Part shown: one piece after another, positions 10,457 through 21,794 of the stretch
How the letters are laid out: every line of letters begins with the position of its first letter
Numbering within the stretch: the stretch's first letter is position 1
Origin: Pleurodeles waltl
Taxonomy: Eukaryota > Chordata > Amphibia > Caudata > Salamandridae
Length of the DNA: 64,000 nt
Reading direction: 5' to 3'
NCBI RefSeq assembly: GCF_031143425.1
Contig: NC_090446.1
Span: 657,903,717 to 657,967,716, forward strand
Position numbers and translations under genes: made by a program
Notes under the pieces: model-generated
What the model was told of the DNA's origin: nothing
Seen by the model: the letters and a program-made list of their open reading frames with translations, nothing else
The model's database searches: none

Positions 10457-12588
10457 TATTAGACCTGATAGCATGAAGCTGATCTTCCCCAAACTTTTTG
10501 CCTGTTTGCCTCACACTTTTGCTGATTTCTTTTTTTTGGCCTTATTACTTTGAGCACTTTACCACTGCTAACCATTGCTAAAGTGCATGGGCTCTCTCCC
10601 TTAAATGTGGTTTGAATTGTACATCCACAATTGACATTTTTAATTTACTCATAAGTCCTTAGTAAAGTATGCTAAATGTGCCCAGTGCCTGTTAATTAAA
10701 TGCTACTATTGCAACTGCAGCACTGCTTGTGCCACCCACTCAAGTAGCCCTTAAACACATCTCAGGCCTGCCATTACAAAGCTTACACATGCAGTTACGC
10801 TGCCATGTCAACATGGCATTTAAAATCTCTTACCAATCCTTCAGCTCTTCTTTTATTACTTATGTCACCCCTAAGGTATGCCCTACGTAGCCCATAGAGC
10901 AGGATGCTATGTAAATAAAAGCCAGGGCATGTACTTTTAAGTTTGACATGTCCTGGTAATGAAAAACTCCCAAATACATTTTTCACTACTGTGAGCCCTA
11001 CACCTCTCATAGGTTAATATTGGGGATAACTTGTTATATTTAATATGCTGTAATTCCTAATTGAGAAGGAGTAGATATATCATGTTTAGTACCTATGGTA
11101 TTGCAATAATAAACCCTCTTTAATGATAAAGTCAAAATTATTGTTTCAATTTTGAAAATGCCACTTTTAGACAGTTGGCATTTTTCTGCTCTTACCCTGT
11201 GTGACTGACACCTACCTCCAGTACACGTCTGGGTTGGATGACAGACAGCTGGACATTATGCATTCCCTCTAGACAGCCACACATAAAAGGAGCTTAGGTA
11301 TGACTGATGGACCATCAACATCCTGATGGACCATTGTAGGCATAATGGGAGGGAAGAGCTGACATTCATATCTCAATAGGCAGTGTCCTGCTTCAACAAA
11401 AAGGTCTGCATAACCCCCTGTAGTGAGTCTGGAGTCAGAGCATGAAGAAGGAAGCTCTGTGCACTTCAAAGACCCTTCTTTGAAGCGACCCCATTTCAAA
11501 AGAAACAACTGAGTATAAGCACTGGACCTCTGACCCAACCAACTCAGTACACTGTGGGACCTGTGAAGAACTATGCCAGGAAGATGCAATGTTGTGTTGC
11601 TGCAAGGACTGCCACTCTGGACTCCTGCTCTGGAAGAACTGCTTTTCTGCTGCATTGCCCTGTTGTCTGCTGCCCTATACCTGGCTGAGGAAGGACTGAA
11701 TCAATTTCACTTGAATCCAGGTGATGCCTAGGACCTGCCTTCTATTCTTCTGAAATCTCTGGGACACAAAAGACTTCCAACTCATCATCAGCAGCACCTG
11801 GACATTGCTTGCAGCAAATCTTGCACTGCCAAGTGGTGCCAATCTAGTACTTCCAAGTGAGTTAAAAGTGTTGCTACTCTTTGAACCTGGCCATCAACAC
11901 TGTTACACCAATCGGAACCAGTACATCTCCGACGACACTGATGCTCACTGCTGCTGCAAAGATCGAGGACAGTACATCACCGTCAATGCTGGTTCATCAC
12001 TGCGAGGGTTGGCAACACCACATTGATGTCTGTATAACACATTATCTCTATTCCTGATGCATCTTCATCTCATTGCCTACAACTTTGGGATCGACGCCAA
12101 GGCATCTCCTCCCGTGCTCATCGCATATTGTTACCCAACATCAACGCATTCTTCAAACCAAGGTACTGTATCTGTCCTGTGCTCCATTGCGGTTGGCCTG
12201 ACTTCTCAGATTTGACCAGGTCTACCATGACCAGATAGCCCCAGTTGTCGCTTTATGCTTCTAAGCACCACAACTAAGTTTATTCTTTACAAATTCATAT
12301 TTCAACTTCAACTTATTGGATTTTTGTTGTTTTGGTCTTGTTTTCTTCATACAAATATAATCTATTTTAACGTTGAATTGTTTTGTGGTGTTTTCACTGT
12401 ATTATTGTTTGAAGTGTTGCACAAATATTTTACACATTGTCTCTTAAGTTAAGCCTGCCTTCTCTGCGCCAAGCTACCAGAGGGTGAGCACACATTAATT
12501 TGTGTTGTGTATCTTACCCTGAATAGAATTGTGGTTCCACCTTGGACAGAGTACATACCTCTGCCAACCAGAAGCCCAGTTTCTAACC
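10457..12588 (+). mobile_element. Solo Gypsy LTR, about 2.13 kb
   Basis: The sequence parallels the LTRs at 53513-55849 (opposite strand) and 59986-62841. It shares the start (T)TTAGACCTG, the GAGCACTTTACCACTGCTAACC block, the GCCAAGCTACCA..GGGTGAGCA block and the end CCAACCAGAAGCCC..TTCTAAC. Terminal bases have mutated (TG to TA, CA to CC). The flanks CTTTT (10452-10456) and CTTAT (12589-12593) match at 4 of 5 positions, fitting an aged 5-bp duplication. No internal gag or pol remains. It lies immediately upstream of the L1 ORF1 remnant. Confidence 0.75.
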
Positions 12589-13489
12589 CTTATTCTTTCT
12601 GCTTTCTTGAGATTTCATCTAGCCTTGGGAGCCCTTAGCCTTCAATAGAGAATTAGAAAATGACTACTGAGATTTAGATTGTGTGTCAGAGTGGGATGAT
12701 GAGACATGTTATAGCACATTTATAGGATTATCACTCTCTTCACAACTGTCATCGGATATTTGGTATGTGATTTGTTAAAAGCTGCTTTCCTCTGCTGGTT
12801 GTTTTCCTCTATGCTGGCTACTAAATTATTCAATACTTTCCTTCACTATTTCATTGGGTTTGGAAGACGTGACATGGAGGCTTTATCCAGCTCTGATTTT
12901 GAATCTACCTCAAAGCTGAAATCCAAATGTTCTAAAAGAGACAAGAAGGTCTCTGATTAGTCAATGATTTGATTCTGTGTGCTCAAGTTTTGTTCCAGCC
13001 CACTAGTCTAGTCTATCCTAGGTTGTGATTGTAATTGAGCTTGAGGGTTATTATACCCAAGTTCCATTAATCTAGCAGAACAGTAAGGAGAAGCATTGGA
13101 CACATTTAGTGTGTTTCCTACTGATATGTCTATAACAGTAAGAAAGAGCAGCAGAGGATTACTGCTATGATCTATCAACTGTTTCTCACTGATATGTCTG
13201 TGACGGTAACAGAGGCTGGGAAAGGGTTGCTACCATTATCTAGCAAAATGCGACTTTGTCCTTTTTGCAGTATAGCATGCACAGTCTTCTGTGCTATACT
13301 AAGAGAAATCTCTATATTGCTATCAGCAACAATCCCACTATTGGAGCCAACATTATGATCGTGCATTTTAGAGTCTTTTTCATTAATACATTGCTGATTC
13401 CTTGCTTTAACCTGATTAACACATGCGGTCTTGAAGAATGTAGGTAGCCGCTGATCCCAGTGTGGTCGCTTCAGAGAAACAATAACATC
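12589..13489. other. Intergenic, no gene seen
   Basis: Between the solo LTR and the LINE 3' end I find only short frames without motifs. It may hold further decayed repeat sequence. Confidence 0.4.
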
Positions 13490-15790
13490 AAATCAAATCA
13501 TTAACATTTATAAAGCGCGCTACTCACCCGTGCGGGTCTCAAGGCGCTAGGGGGGAAAGGGGGGGTTATCGCTGCTCGAACAGCCAAGTCTTTAGGAGTC
13601 TCCGGAAAGCGGAGTGGTCCTGGGTGGTCCTGAGGCTGGTGGGGAGGGAGTTCCAGGTCTTGGCCGCCAGGAAGGAGAAAGATCTCCCACCCGCCGTGGA
13701 GCGGCGGGTGCGAGGGACGGCAGCAAGTGCGAGGCCAGCGGAGCGGAGGGGGCGGGTGGGGACGTAGAAGCTGAGGCGTCTGTTGAGGTATTCCGGTCCC
13801 TTGTTGTGGAGGGCTTTGTGTGCGTGGGTGAGAAGACGGAAGGTGATCCTTTTGCTGACTGGGAGCCAATGCAGGTGTCTCAGGTGTGCGGAGATGTGGC
13901 TGTTGCGGGGTACGTCGAGGATGAGGCGGGCCGAGGCGTTTTGGATGCGTTGCAGGCGGTTTTGGAGTTTGGCGGTGGTCCCGGCGTAGAGGGTATTGCC
14001 GTAGTCCAGGCGACTTGTGACAAGGGCGTGGGTCACGGTTTTTCTGGTGTCGGCGGGGATCCAGCGGAAGATCTTGCGGAGCATGCGGAGAGTGAGGAAG
14101 CAGGCGGAGGACACGGCGTTGACTTGCTTGGTCATGGTGAGAAGAGGGTCCAAGATGAAGCCGAGGTTGCGGGCGTGGTCTGCGGGGGTCGGTGCGGTGC
14201 CGAGGGCCGTGGGCCACCAGGAGTCGTCCCAGGCGGACGGGGTGTTGCCGAAGATGAGGACTTCCGTTTTTTCAGAGTTCAGCTTTAGGCGGCTGAGCCT
14301 CATCCAATCTGCGACGTCCTTCATACCCTCTTGTAGGTTGGTCTTGGCGCTGGCGGGGTCCTTGGTGAGGGAGAGTACAAGTTGGGTGTCGTCGACGTAG
14401 GAGGTGATGATGATGTCGTGCTTGCGTACGATGTCGGCGAGGGGGCTCATGTAGACATTGAAGAGTGTCGGGCTGAGCGATGAGCCTTGAGGTACGCCGC
14501 AGATGATCTTGGTGGGTTCTGAGCGAAACGGAGGGAGGTAAACTCTTTGGGAGCGGTTAGCGAGGAAGGAGGCGATCCAGTCCAGGGCCTGGCCTTGGAT
14601 CCCGGTGGAGCGTAGGCGGGTGATTAGGGTGCGGTGACAGACGGTGTCAAAGGCAGCCGAGAGGTCGAGGAGAATGAGGGCGACTGTTTCACCGTTGTCC
14701 ATCAGGGTTCTGATGTCGTCTGTGACTGAGATGAGGGCGGTTTCCGTGCTGTGGTTGGTTCGGAATCCGGTTTGTGAAGGGTCGAGCAGGTTGTTGTCTT
14801 CCAGGAAGGTGGTCAGCTGTTTGTTGACGGTCTTTTCTATTACCTTGGCTGGGAAAGGTAGAAGAGAGATGGGGCGGAAGTTTTTCAGGTCGCTTGGGTC
14901 AGCCGTAGGTTTCTTTAGTAGGGCGTTGACTTCAGCGTGCTTCCAGCATTCGGGGAAGGTAGCAGAAGAAAAAGAAGAGTTGATGACGGTCTGGAGGTGC
15001 GGGGCGATGATGTCGTCGGCTTTGTTAAAGATGAAGTGCGGGCAGGGGTCCGAAGGGGCGCCGGAGTGGATAGAGTTCATGATGGATTTGGTTTCTTCCG
15101 TGTTGATGTGGGTCCAGTTGTTGAGGGTGATGTCCGGGGAAGCGGGTTCAGTGGTGTATGGTTGGGTCTGGTGTCCGAAGCTGTCGTGGAGGTCGCTGAT
15201 CTTGCGATGGAAGAAAGTGGCGAGGGATTCGCACAAATCCTGTGAGGGCGTGACGGCGTTGGCGCTGGCGCTGGGGTTGGAGAACTCTTTGACGATGCTG
15301 AAGAGTTCTCTGCTGTTGTGGCTGTTTTTGTCTAGTCTGTCGGTGAAAAAGTTCCTTTTGGCAGTGCGGATCAGGTGGTGGTGTTCGCGTGTAGCGTTCT
15401 TGAGGGCGGTCATGTTGTCAGCGGTGTGGTCCTTGCGCCAGGCCTTCTCAAGGGCACGACAAGTTTTCTTTGATTCTTTGAGGGTGTCAGAGAACCAGAG
15501 AGGTTTTTTGGTGTTGGTCTGTCGATGCGTGCGTTTGAGGGGAGCAAGGTTGTCAGCGCAGTTGGAGATCCAGTTTGTGAGGTTGAGAGCTGCGTCGTTG
15601 GGGTCGGTGGTGAGGGTGGGTTGGTTGGCGGCGAGAGCGGAGAAGAGTTGCTCTTCAGGGATCTTGTTCCACTGTCGAAGAGGGATGGGTTGAGTGCGGA
15701 GGTGGGAGGTCTCGCGTCGGAATGTGAAGTGGACGCAGCTGTGGTCGGTCCAGTGTAGGGCAGAGGTGTGGCTGAAGAAGACGTGTTTGC
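13481..15790 (-). mobile_element. CR1/L2-type LINE, 5'-truncated
   Basis: Minus-strand non-LTR retrotransposon. The 3' end has a short untranslated region with AGCGCCTTGAGACCCGCACG and finishes in a GATTT-type simple tail (13481-13505), as L2/CR1 elements do. The 5' end is inside the endonuclease C-terminus, near 15790, the usual result of incomplete reverse transcription. It is clearly more GC-rich than its surroundings. I found no clear target duplication. Confidence 0.85.
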
Positions 15791-15800
15791 ATTCATGACT
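13566..15800 (-). CDS. LINE ORF2: endonuclease C-terminus plus reverse transcriptase (CR1/L2 group)
   Basis: One frame stays open from about 15800 to the TAA at 13566-13568, roughly 740 codons. The first methionine, at 15413, is internal. Upstream in frame, WTDHSCVHFTF looks like the endonuclease SDHxxV motif. The reverse transcriptase follows in order: NFRPISLLPFPAKVIEK, QTGFRTNHSTETAL, LDLSAAFDTV (first catalytic Asp), GVPQGSSLSPTLFNVYM, SYVDDTQLVL (catalytic YVDD, encoded at about 14388-14399) and LKLNSEKTEVL. The C-terminus, FRRLLKTWLFEQR, has the hydrophobic ending typical of the group. Product: a target-primed reverse transcriptase acting on its own RNA. The lack of stops suggests recent insertion; truncation of the endonuclease makes the copy non-mobile. 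L2, CR1 and Rex1 cannot be separated by eye. Confidence 0.88.
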   Translation of the reverse strand, partial: SHECKHVFFSHTSALHWTDHSCVHFTFRRETSHLRTQPIPLRQWNKIPEEQLFSALAANQPTLTTDPNDAALNLTNWISNCADNLAPLKRTHRQTNTKKPLWFSDTLKESKKTCRALEKAWRKDHTADNMTALKNATREHHHLIRTAKRNFFTDRLDKNSHNSRELFSIVKEFSNPSASANAVTPSQDLCESLATFFHRKISDLHDSFGHQTQPYTTEPASPDITLNNWTHINTEETKSIMNSIHSGAPSDPCPHFIFNKADDIIAPHLQTVINSSFSSATFPECWKHAEVNALLKKPTADPSDLKNFRPISLLPFPAKVIEKTVNKQLTTFLEDNNLLDPSQTGFRTNHSTETALISVTDDIRTLMDNGETVALILLDLSAAFDTVCHRTLITRLRSTGIQGQALDWIASFLANRSQRVYLPPFRSEPTKIICGVPQGSSLSPTLFNVYMSPLADIVRKHDIIITSYVDDTQLVLSLTKDPASAKTNLQEGMKDVADWMRLSRLKLNSEKTEVLIFGNTPSAWDDSWWPTALGTAPTPADHARNLGFILDPLLTMTKQVNAVSSACFLTLRMLRKIFRWIPADTRKTVTHALVTSRLDYGNTLYAGTTAKLQNRLQRIQNASARLILDVPRNSHISAHLRHLHWLPVSKRITFRLLTHAHKALHNKGPEYLNRRLSFYVPTRPLRSAGLALAAVPRTRRSTAGGRSFSFLAAKTWNSLPTSLRTTQDHSAFRRLLKTWLFEQR

Positions 15801-17348
15801 TTATCTTGAACCTTATTGTGAGATTCCAATTGTTGTTTTCCAAATTAGGATAGTCTTTTGTATTAGGAGCAGTAAGATGGGCAGAGTTCACTAGCCTGTA
15901 GAATTTAATAATATTATCTTACTTGCCCTTACCTTCTTTTGACTTGCAAGATATTCAACTAGGATTTTACCCTTCCAAGTAGTACCACCAACACTCAACC
16001 AAGAATGAGGAGGCAGCATCATTAGGTTTGACTGGGCTGAATGCCTTTCTTGCCTTGGCCAGTCCAGTAGTTTCAGTTGATTCTGTTGTTTTTTGGGGAG
16101 GCGGGGACTGTATTGAAGTCTCCTGCCCCATTCTTCTGCTGTGGCCTGTCATTGACAGAAGCAAGGTTAGTGATGAGACAAGCATAATTGTGGTAGCTCA
16201 AGTCCTGAACGATACAGCAGACCAGGGCTGAGCTAGGAGAGCAGTATGAGGAGAACCAATGTGCCTGGCCATGCAGCAAGGCCACCACCACTCCTGTACC
16301 AAGTGGAGGCCCAATTAGCTAAAAAGCACCAAGCGATACAATAGTGAAGGAAGCGGAGGAAAAACAACAAACATGCAACAAGTGAGTGCTGCCATCTTCT
16401 GTAGGAAACTGCTACTTTGCAGCATAATCTGCTCCTGCTAAGAATACTACTAACTCAAGAGCTGCATCATCTCCGTGAAGTGGCGCACTGGTGAGCTAGC
16501 ACCATTTTGGACAGCACATGGTCCATCAAAGAGCTTCTTAGGTAAGGCTTCATAGACCATGTTGCAGTATTTGAGCCTCACAATGAAATCTCAAACAAAA
16601 TTAAATGATTAAGTATCATGAGTCCCAATTCTTTCAGGCCTTTGCTGTGAGCTACAGTAGTTTTGGTTAATCCTTCATCATATAGTCAGAGCACTGACTG
16701 AACTGGTAGATAAGAGCAAAACAGGCATGGGGTGTGTCTGTGTGTATAGGAGTTTTTTTGCTGACAGAGGCTGAGCCTGTCAAAGGATCAAAAGCTATTA
16801 GAGAGATATGAGGCCCAACAGTATTCCAAGATGCTAGGCCTGCCTCCTCCCCCTTCCCTTTGTCAATCTTTTCAGTCAGACCAAAGGCAGCTGCTTCTTC
16901 CTAATCGAAACATTCACCTTCTGCATCCACAAACTGACGAAATATGGTGGGAGGTACAGAGGTGGATGATGAGTTCATTCCCTTTCCTTGGGCGCTCTTG
17001 CATTAGTAAAGATAGTAGGCAGAAGTGTTTGAGGAACAGGTTGTTTGTTTTTGTGGTTAAAAGTTATTTCCCAAATGTCTAGTTTAATTAAAGTTTGTGT
17101 ATGGAGATTTGCTTTCGAAGGGTGAGGGTGGTTGGATTGAAGGTGCATTTGGGTGTCAAATTGTAAGTGATGATGCGCTAATTGGATCATTGTGTGGTGT
17201 GTCTTGGATTTGAATGATTTGTAGCATAGTGACAACTGACTAAACTGCAAATGTTTTGCATTTGTTTGGCTGAACAGGAAGATTAGGCATAAAGAGGCTT
17301 CAATGTGTGTAGTATGTATTGGTTGGTAGTGTGTTTGTCTTAATACAG
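15801..17348. other. Intergenic, no gene seen
   Basis: No supported gene. The longest frame here, on the minus strand at 16975-17478, has low-complexity composition and no domain I recognise. Confidence 0.4.
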
Positions 17349-17640
17349 TTAGGGGCATCTTTATCATTATTTCACATAGTTCAGCACAATAAGTTACTTT
17401 GCTACGCTGCGGGTGGGGAAGGGGCAAAAATGTGTCATATTTATTACTGTACAGCACGTTCCTGGCTTTTCCCAGCACTGGAGAACGATGTGCTGCCTAG
17501 CATCAACCCACCATGGTGGAAGAGTGACTGTGTTGTAAGCAGGATTGTTTTTTGTGTAGGAAGGGGCACCTTCCTGCACAAAAACAATCCCCTGAGGCAG
17601 ATTCCTTTTTCTATATGGCCTGCCGAATGCTTGGTTATTC
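17349..17640. mobile_element. Decayed miniature element, same family as 37849-38496
   Basis: It starts TAGGGGCATCTTTATCA, matching the inverted right end of the 37849-38496 element. It also shares GGGGCACCTTCCTGCACAAA with it (17562-17581 versus 38072-38091), including the following AACAATC. The right end is not recognisable. Confidence 0.55.
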
Positions 17641-17969
17641 TAACTCAACCGAACTCATGTTAAGAGTTATTTTGTATCCACATTAGCATTAATATGAAAC
17701 CCTATGATTTATTTGTAATAGTTTGATTTGGAGAGGTGTATTTCTGATCCACCACCCACATCTGTCATCTTCTATGGATCAGTGTCCCAGTCAAAATTCT
17801 CCATTATCTACTCTTTAGTGATGATAAGGTAAGTAAGGTTAGGTTATGTAATGCTATGTTATATCATGTGTCATTGTTGTGCTATGCTATTTTATTTTCT
17901 GTTATCTAATTTGGTTGCATCTAGAACACTCTAACAGCACTATGAGTTGATTCTGACTTTGCAGATCAA

Positions 17970-18578
17970 GGGCCAGATGTAGCAAAGGTTTTAAGCGGCG
18001 CAAACGATTTTCGCTGTTTGCCACGCGCAAAACCCACATCGCAATGCCCTATTTACATTTTGTGAGTTGGTTGCCTGGTTCCCCTTCCTATTTGTGAGTT
18101 GCAGCGCAATGCAAGATTGCTTTGTGACGCGAACGCGGTCGCAAAGCAATCGCAGTTACCACTAGTGTCACATGTTACCCATTCGCAAAAAGGAAGGGGT
18201 CCCCATGGGACCCCTTCCCTTTTGTGAATGGCCTGGAAAATATTTTTTCATTTTGTAATGCATCTCATTTTCCTTTAAGGAAAATGGGCTGCATTACAAC
18301 AACAAAAAAACTGCTTTATTTAAAAGCAGTCACAGACATGGTGGTCTGCTGTCTCCAGTAGGCCACCATCCCTGGGCCACCATCCCTGTGAGTGCTGCGA
18401 GTCACAAGGGGGTCGCAAATTGCGACCCACCTCATTAATATTAATGAGGTGGGCCTTTGCGACTCGCAGATGATGTCAGGGACACCATCCTGCATCCTGC
18501 ATTGCGGCTCACAAATTGCGAGTCGCTCAGACTCGCAATTTGCGAGTCGCAGTGCAGGATGATCCTACATCTGGCCCC
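17970..18578. mobile_element. Miniature inverted-repeat element, GGGCCAGATGTAG family
   Basis: The termini GGGCCAGATGTAG (17970-17982) and CTACATCTGGCCC (18565-18577) are perfect inverted repeats of 13 bp. There is no coding capacity. The interior is rich in short inverted repeats, including a 28-nt perfect palindrome. A second copy lies at 43383-44069. The target duplication is unclear, so I do not assign a superfamily. Confidence 0.75.
18426..18453. repeat. 28-nt perfect palindrome inside the miniature element
   Basis: CCCACCTCATTAAT is followed directly by its exact reverse complement. The related element at 43383-44069 has the same palindrome with one base missing. Confidence 0.9.
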
Positions 18579-19380
18579 AAGTTTCACATCCACTATCAGA
18601 TCGATAATTTTTAGTGGACTTGAAGGTATGGGACAAGGTCCAATCCAGTTAGTAAGAAGGAAGTTCCCCTGAAGATGATTCTTTTTCTATCATTAAAGCT
18701 TTGTTTTAGATGGCTGTATCTTGCTGACATGTGCCACCTTATTATACCAAGAGCTAGGCTGAGGAGTGATACCACAGGTCCATCTTGAGACTTGCTACCA
18801 GTATTTCTTAATACTTCTGGCCCCTACATCCTAATACATTTCATGGGTTAAGCTATGTGAAACACATTAAGAAAGCAAACAGACACTTTTATGCTACACA
18901 GCAATAAAATGGGTTGTTCATGAAATGAATGGTAAACATAGAACACTGGCAGGTAACCTTTGAAAATTTCAGGAGAAAGAAGACTCCTGAGCATTACTAA
19001 TTTCAAGCAAACACAATTATATTTATGCTATTACAGACACCACATTTGACGTATCACTATCAATGATTTTCTAGAAGCGGAAAAACACACAAGCACAGAG
19101 AGAGGGAGGGAGAAAGAGAAAAAGAGATCGAGAGAGAGAGAGGCCTGCTCACATAAAATGATAGTACACTATTGTTCAGCAAATATGAATAGTTATTAGT
19201 GCAAGCTGACAGTGGTCTGGTAATGCTAACAAAGCACATTTACATTAGCATTCTTTTGAAACATGTAAAAGCTCATCTACAATCCCCAGACAGGATTATT
19301 AAAATGATTAGCACACTACTCTGTTACAACTTATCTTCCATCATTCTTGTTTTGGACAAATGTTTCTGTGTAAGGCCTTC
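18579..19380. repeat. Intergenic sequence with a (GA)n-rich tract
   Basis: No gene seen. A purine-only GA-rich tract lies at about 19097-19142. The 3' LTR of the minus-strand retrovirus-like copy could lie here, but I cannot delimit it. Confidence 0.45.
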
Positions 19381-19460
19381 TGGTCATCATAGGCTCTCCC
19401 TTTCATCTCACTGAGCAGACTTTGTCTTTCTTCCTTTATATGGTTGACTTTATCTTCTTT

Positions 19461-19690
19461 CTACTGTGGCACCTTAACTACGCAACCTATACCACCTTCT
19501 TTCGCAAAAGGCATATCTAATATTAGGCACATTTGTATCATCATTGACTGAAATGCATAAATCTCTTCTTTAATTTTAGTTAGGGCACCAGCAGTGTTAT
19601 CGACCAAACGTTCAAACGTAGTAGACTTTTTTCTAATGTTAGTATCCTTCAGAGCCACTCCAGTAGGTGAAATCCATACACCAAACACAT
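19461..19690 (-). pseudogene. Env transmembrane-subunit remnant of copy 1
   Basis: The minus-strand frame contains FERLVDNTAGALTKIKEEI followed by a conserved LD..A.EGG segment. This resembles the heptad region and the LDxLLAxEGG motif of class I retroviral transmembrane subunits. The expected cysteine cluster after EGG is not intact. Possible surface-subunit remnants lie upstream at 20149-20570 but lack clear motifs. Confidence 0.55.
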
Positions 19691-21399
19691 TTAAGAACTA
19701 ATGGCCAATATTTTCTCTCTTCCCTCTTCTATTATTCAATTGACTCACTTCACTCAAACTATTCACATGATACATTATTGTGAACACTAATGCTATATAA
19801 CACAAACCTACCCAAACTTGCAGAAGTGTAAGCTATGCAGTACTACTGCAGACATTAAAGATACCATAAAAAATTATCTCAGTCATACCGAGCATGTAAA
19901 GCCTATCTACGATAGAAGTATAAGCACACTCACTATTCCAAATCTCAACTGGTCTATCATACTCATTACCGTTAATTTGTGTTACGCAAACATTTTCTTC
20001 TTTCCCTTTTTAAATGCTAAGACTAGGATGTATCTATGATAGCTTCATCACTATCTCTTCTCTCACATTATCTTTCATTTCCTCAAATCTTTCCAATATT
20101 TCCCTTGATTTCTTTCCATTATATCCTCTAATAAATTTGTGCTAAACTTCACTCAATGTACACATGCTCTTGCATTATTAGCTTTAATGTTAGTAATATA
20201 AAATTATATTGCACATTTAAAAGAATCAGTTTGTTCAAAATATTCAAGCATATATCACAGGTCAAGGCAAACCATATATAAGAGGTAGCTGAACATGGCA
20301 CACATTCAGAAGCAGATGTGATTAAATGCATGCAAGCATTCCAAGCAAATCAATCAATCATGTCTCTATATTTTAGTAGGTGTATATAAGACTTTGCTCC
20401 TGACTTTCACTGTAACTATTTCTGTGCTCCAACCAATTACTTTGGGTGTTCAAAACATATGTTGAAACGTTATTTTGAATTGGAGCATATCCAGCAGGGA
20501 AATATACGTGCACTAACATTCTAACTTGGCTCACTGAAATAAAAAATATAAGTGTTATTTTGAAAGCCAAGAAAAGTATTTTTCACTAATTAAAACCATC
20601 TTCTTCTGTTCAAAATATAGTCTCTCGATAAATGTTTAATCTCAAAAGCAAGGCATGAAGCTTAAAGGTTTTCTTCTAATAATTTAAGAGACAGAATAGC
20701 ACATAGAGAAAACTCCCCAAAAAAATTATAATAATGTAAATGTGAGCAGATATTAGTTGATTCATAAAAGCAATTTAAAAAAGGAGATACAATGCTAGTA
20801 GAAATTGAAATCCATAAAATAAAATGTCAAAATCAAAAATTCAAAGTTTGGAATTCACTCCTTAATGAGGAAGTTATTTAGCCTCAGTTATTTCATTTCT
20901 CAGTCCAGGTGCCACTTCATGGAGGTTTGTGAAGGGAACATTAAAAATCTTTCAGGTCATTACCTTTTTCTTCTAGCACAATCTTTGTCAAATATGTGCA
21001 TTTAGGAGTAGTGTTTCACTGTTTCTTTGTCAACTGGGCCTCTTGCAGCTTCAGTTGAACTGCCATCACTTTCTTTCCATGTGTCTTTATTTTTCAATGC
21101 TCTGTTTCTTTCTCTCACCCTTTCAGGCCATTCAGCTTGGACCAGGCTTATATCTTCAATTTCATGTTCTTGGTTTATCTGGTTGTGTTCTACTTCTTGA
21201 TTTGCAGTGTTTTTAGATGGTGGAGTCTTGGTTGGTCTCTGAATTGCACTTGGGATTTTCAGAATGTGATTTTCGTCTTGTTAATTTTGAAAAGTTTGTC
21301 TTTCTTGATTTTCTTGTTGTTGATGTTGTTCTTGAATTCTCAACTCTAGATCCACTTAGCGAACTTGAGTTTGTTGAAGTTTATGTCACTGTTTCTTCA

Positions 21400-21788
21400 T
21401 CAGCAGTTGCCACTCTTATCATATGAAATGCGTGGATCTAGTTTTGCAAACCTCCATATTCTACAGCAGTATTCTTCACCAGTATGACTTCATATGGTCC
21501 ACTAGACCTGATCTCGAGGAACGATTTTCCCACATGTTTCTTCAGCAAAACCCAGACTTTGGGTTATGGCAAGGCACAGCACTTACAAAAGGTGTTGCAA
21601 ACTTCACCTGTTGAAAGATAGATCATACTACATCAGCCAAACATTTGCAGTGATCCAGGACTAAGCTACTAGTAATATTCACAAAGTAGCACATGATGGA
21701 ACACCAGAGATTCTGATGGCTCTCTCCATGAGTACTTCATGGGCATTCAAACCTGTCTTTTTGTTCAGGTGTGAGAGCATCAGACCTT
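21400..21788 (-). pseudogene. Integrase C-terminal remnant of copy 1
   Basis: The minus strand encodes CKCLADVV and then KVWVLLKKHVGKSFLEI followed by SGPYEV, the SH3-like C-terminal DNA-binding region of retroviral integrases. It matches the plus-strand copy at about 34320-34560. A premature stop lies after the SGPYEV block. Confidence 0.65.
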
Positions 21789-21794
21789 AATAAG

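Noticed and set aside
14644..15693. 349-residue plus-strand open frame (and 13614-14288, 224 residues)
   Set aside because: Both lie antisense to the LINE reverse transcriptase frame in GC-rich sequence. They have no domain, whereas the minus frame shows ordered catalytic motifs.
16975..17478. 167-residue minus-strand frame
   Set aside because: It is of biased His/Thr composition, partly overlaps a decayed miniature element and has no recognisable motif.
17820..17900. Relationship of the ATGCTATGTTAT-like block here to 45258-45390
   Set aside because: The shared words are short and of low complexity; by eye I cannot separate homology from composition.
17970..18578. Assignment of the GGGCCAGATGTAG miniature element to hAT or Harbinger
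   Set aside because: Neither copy shows a convincing 8-bp or 3-bp target duplication, so I left the superfamily open.
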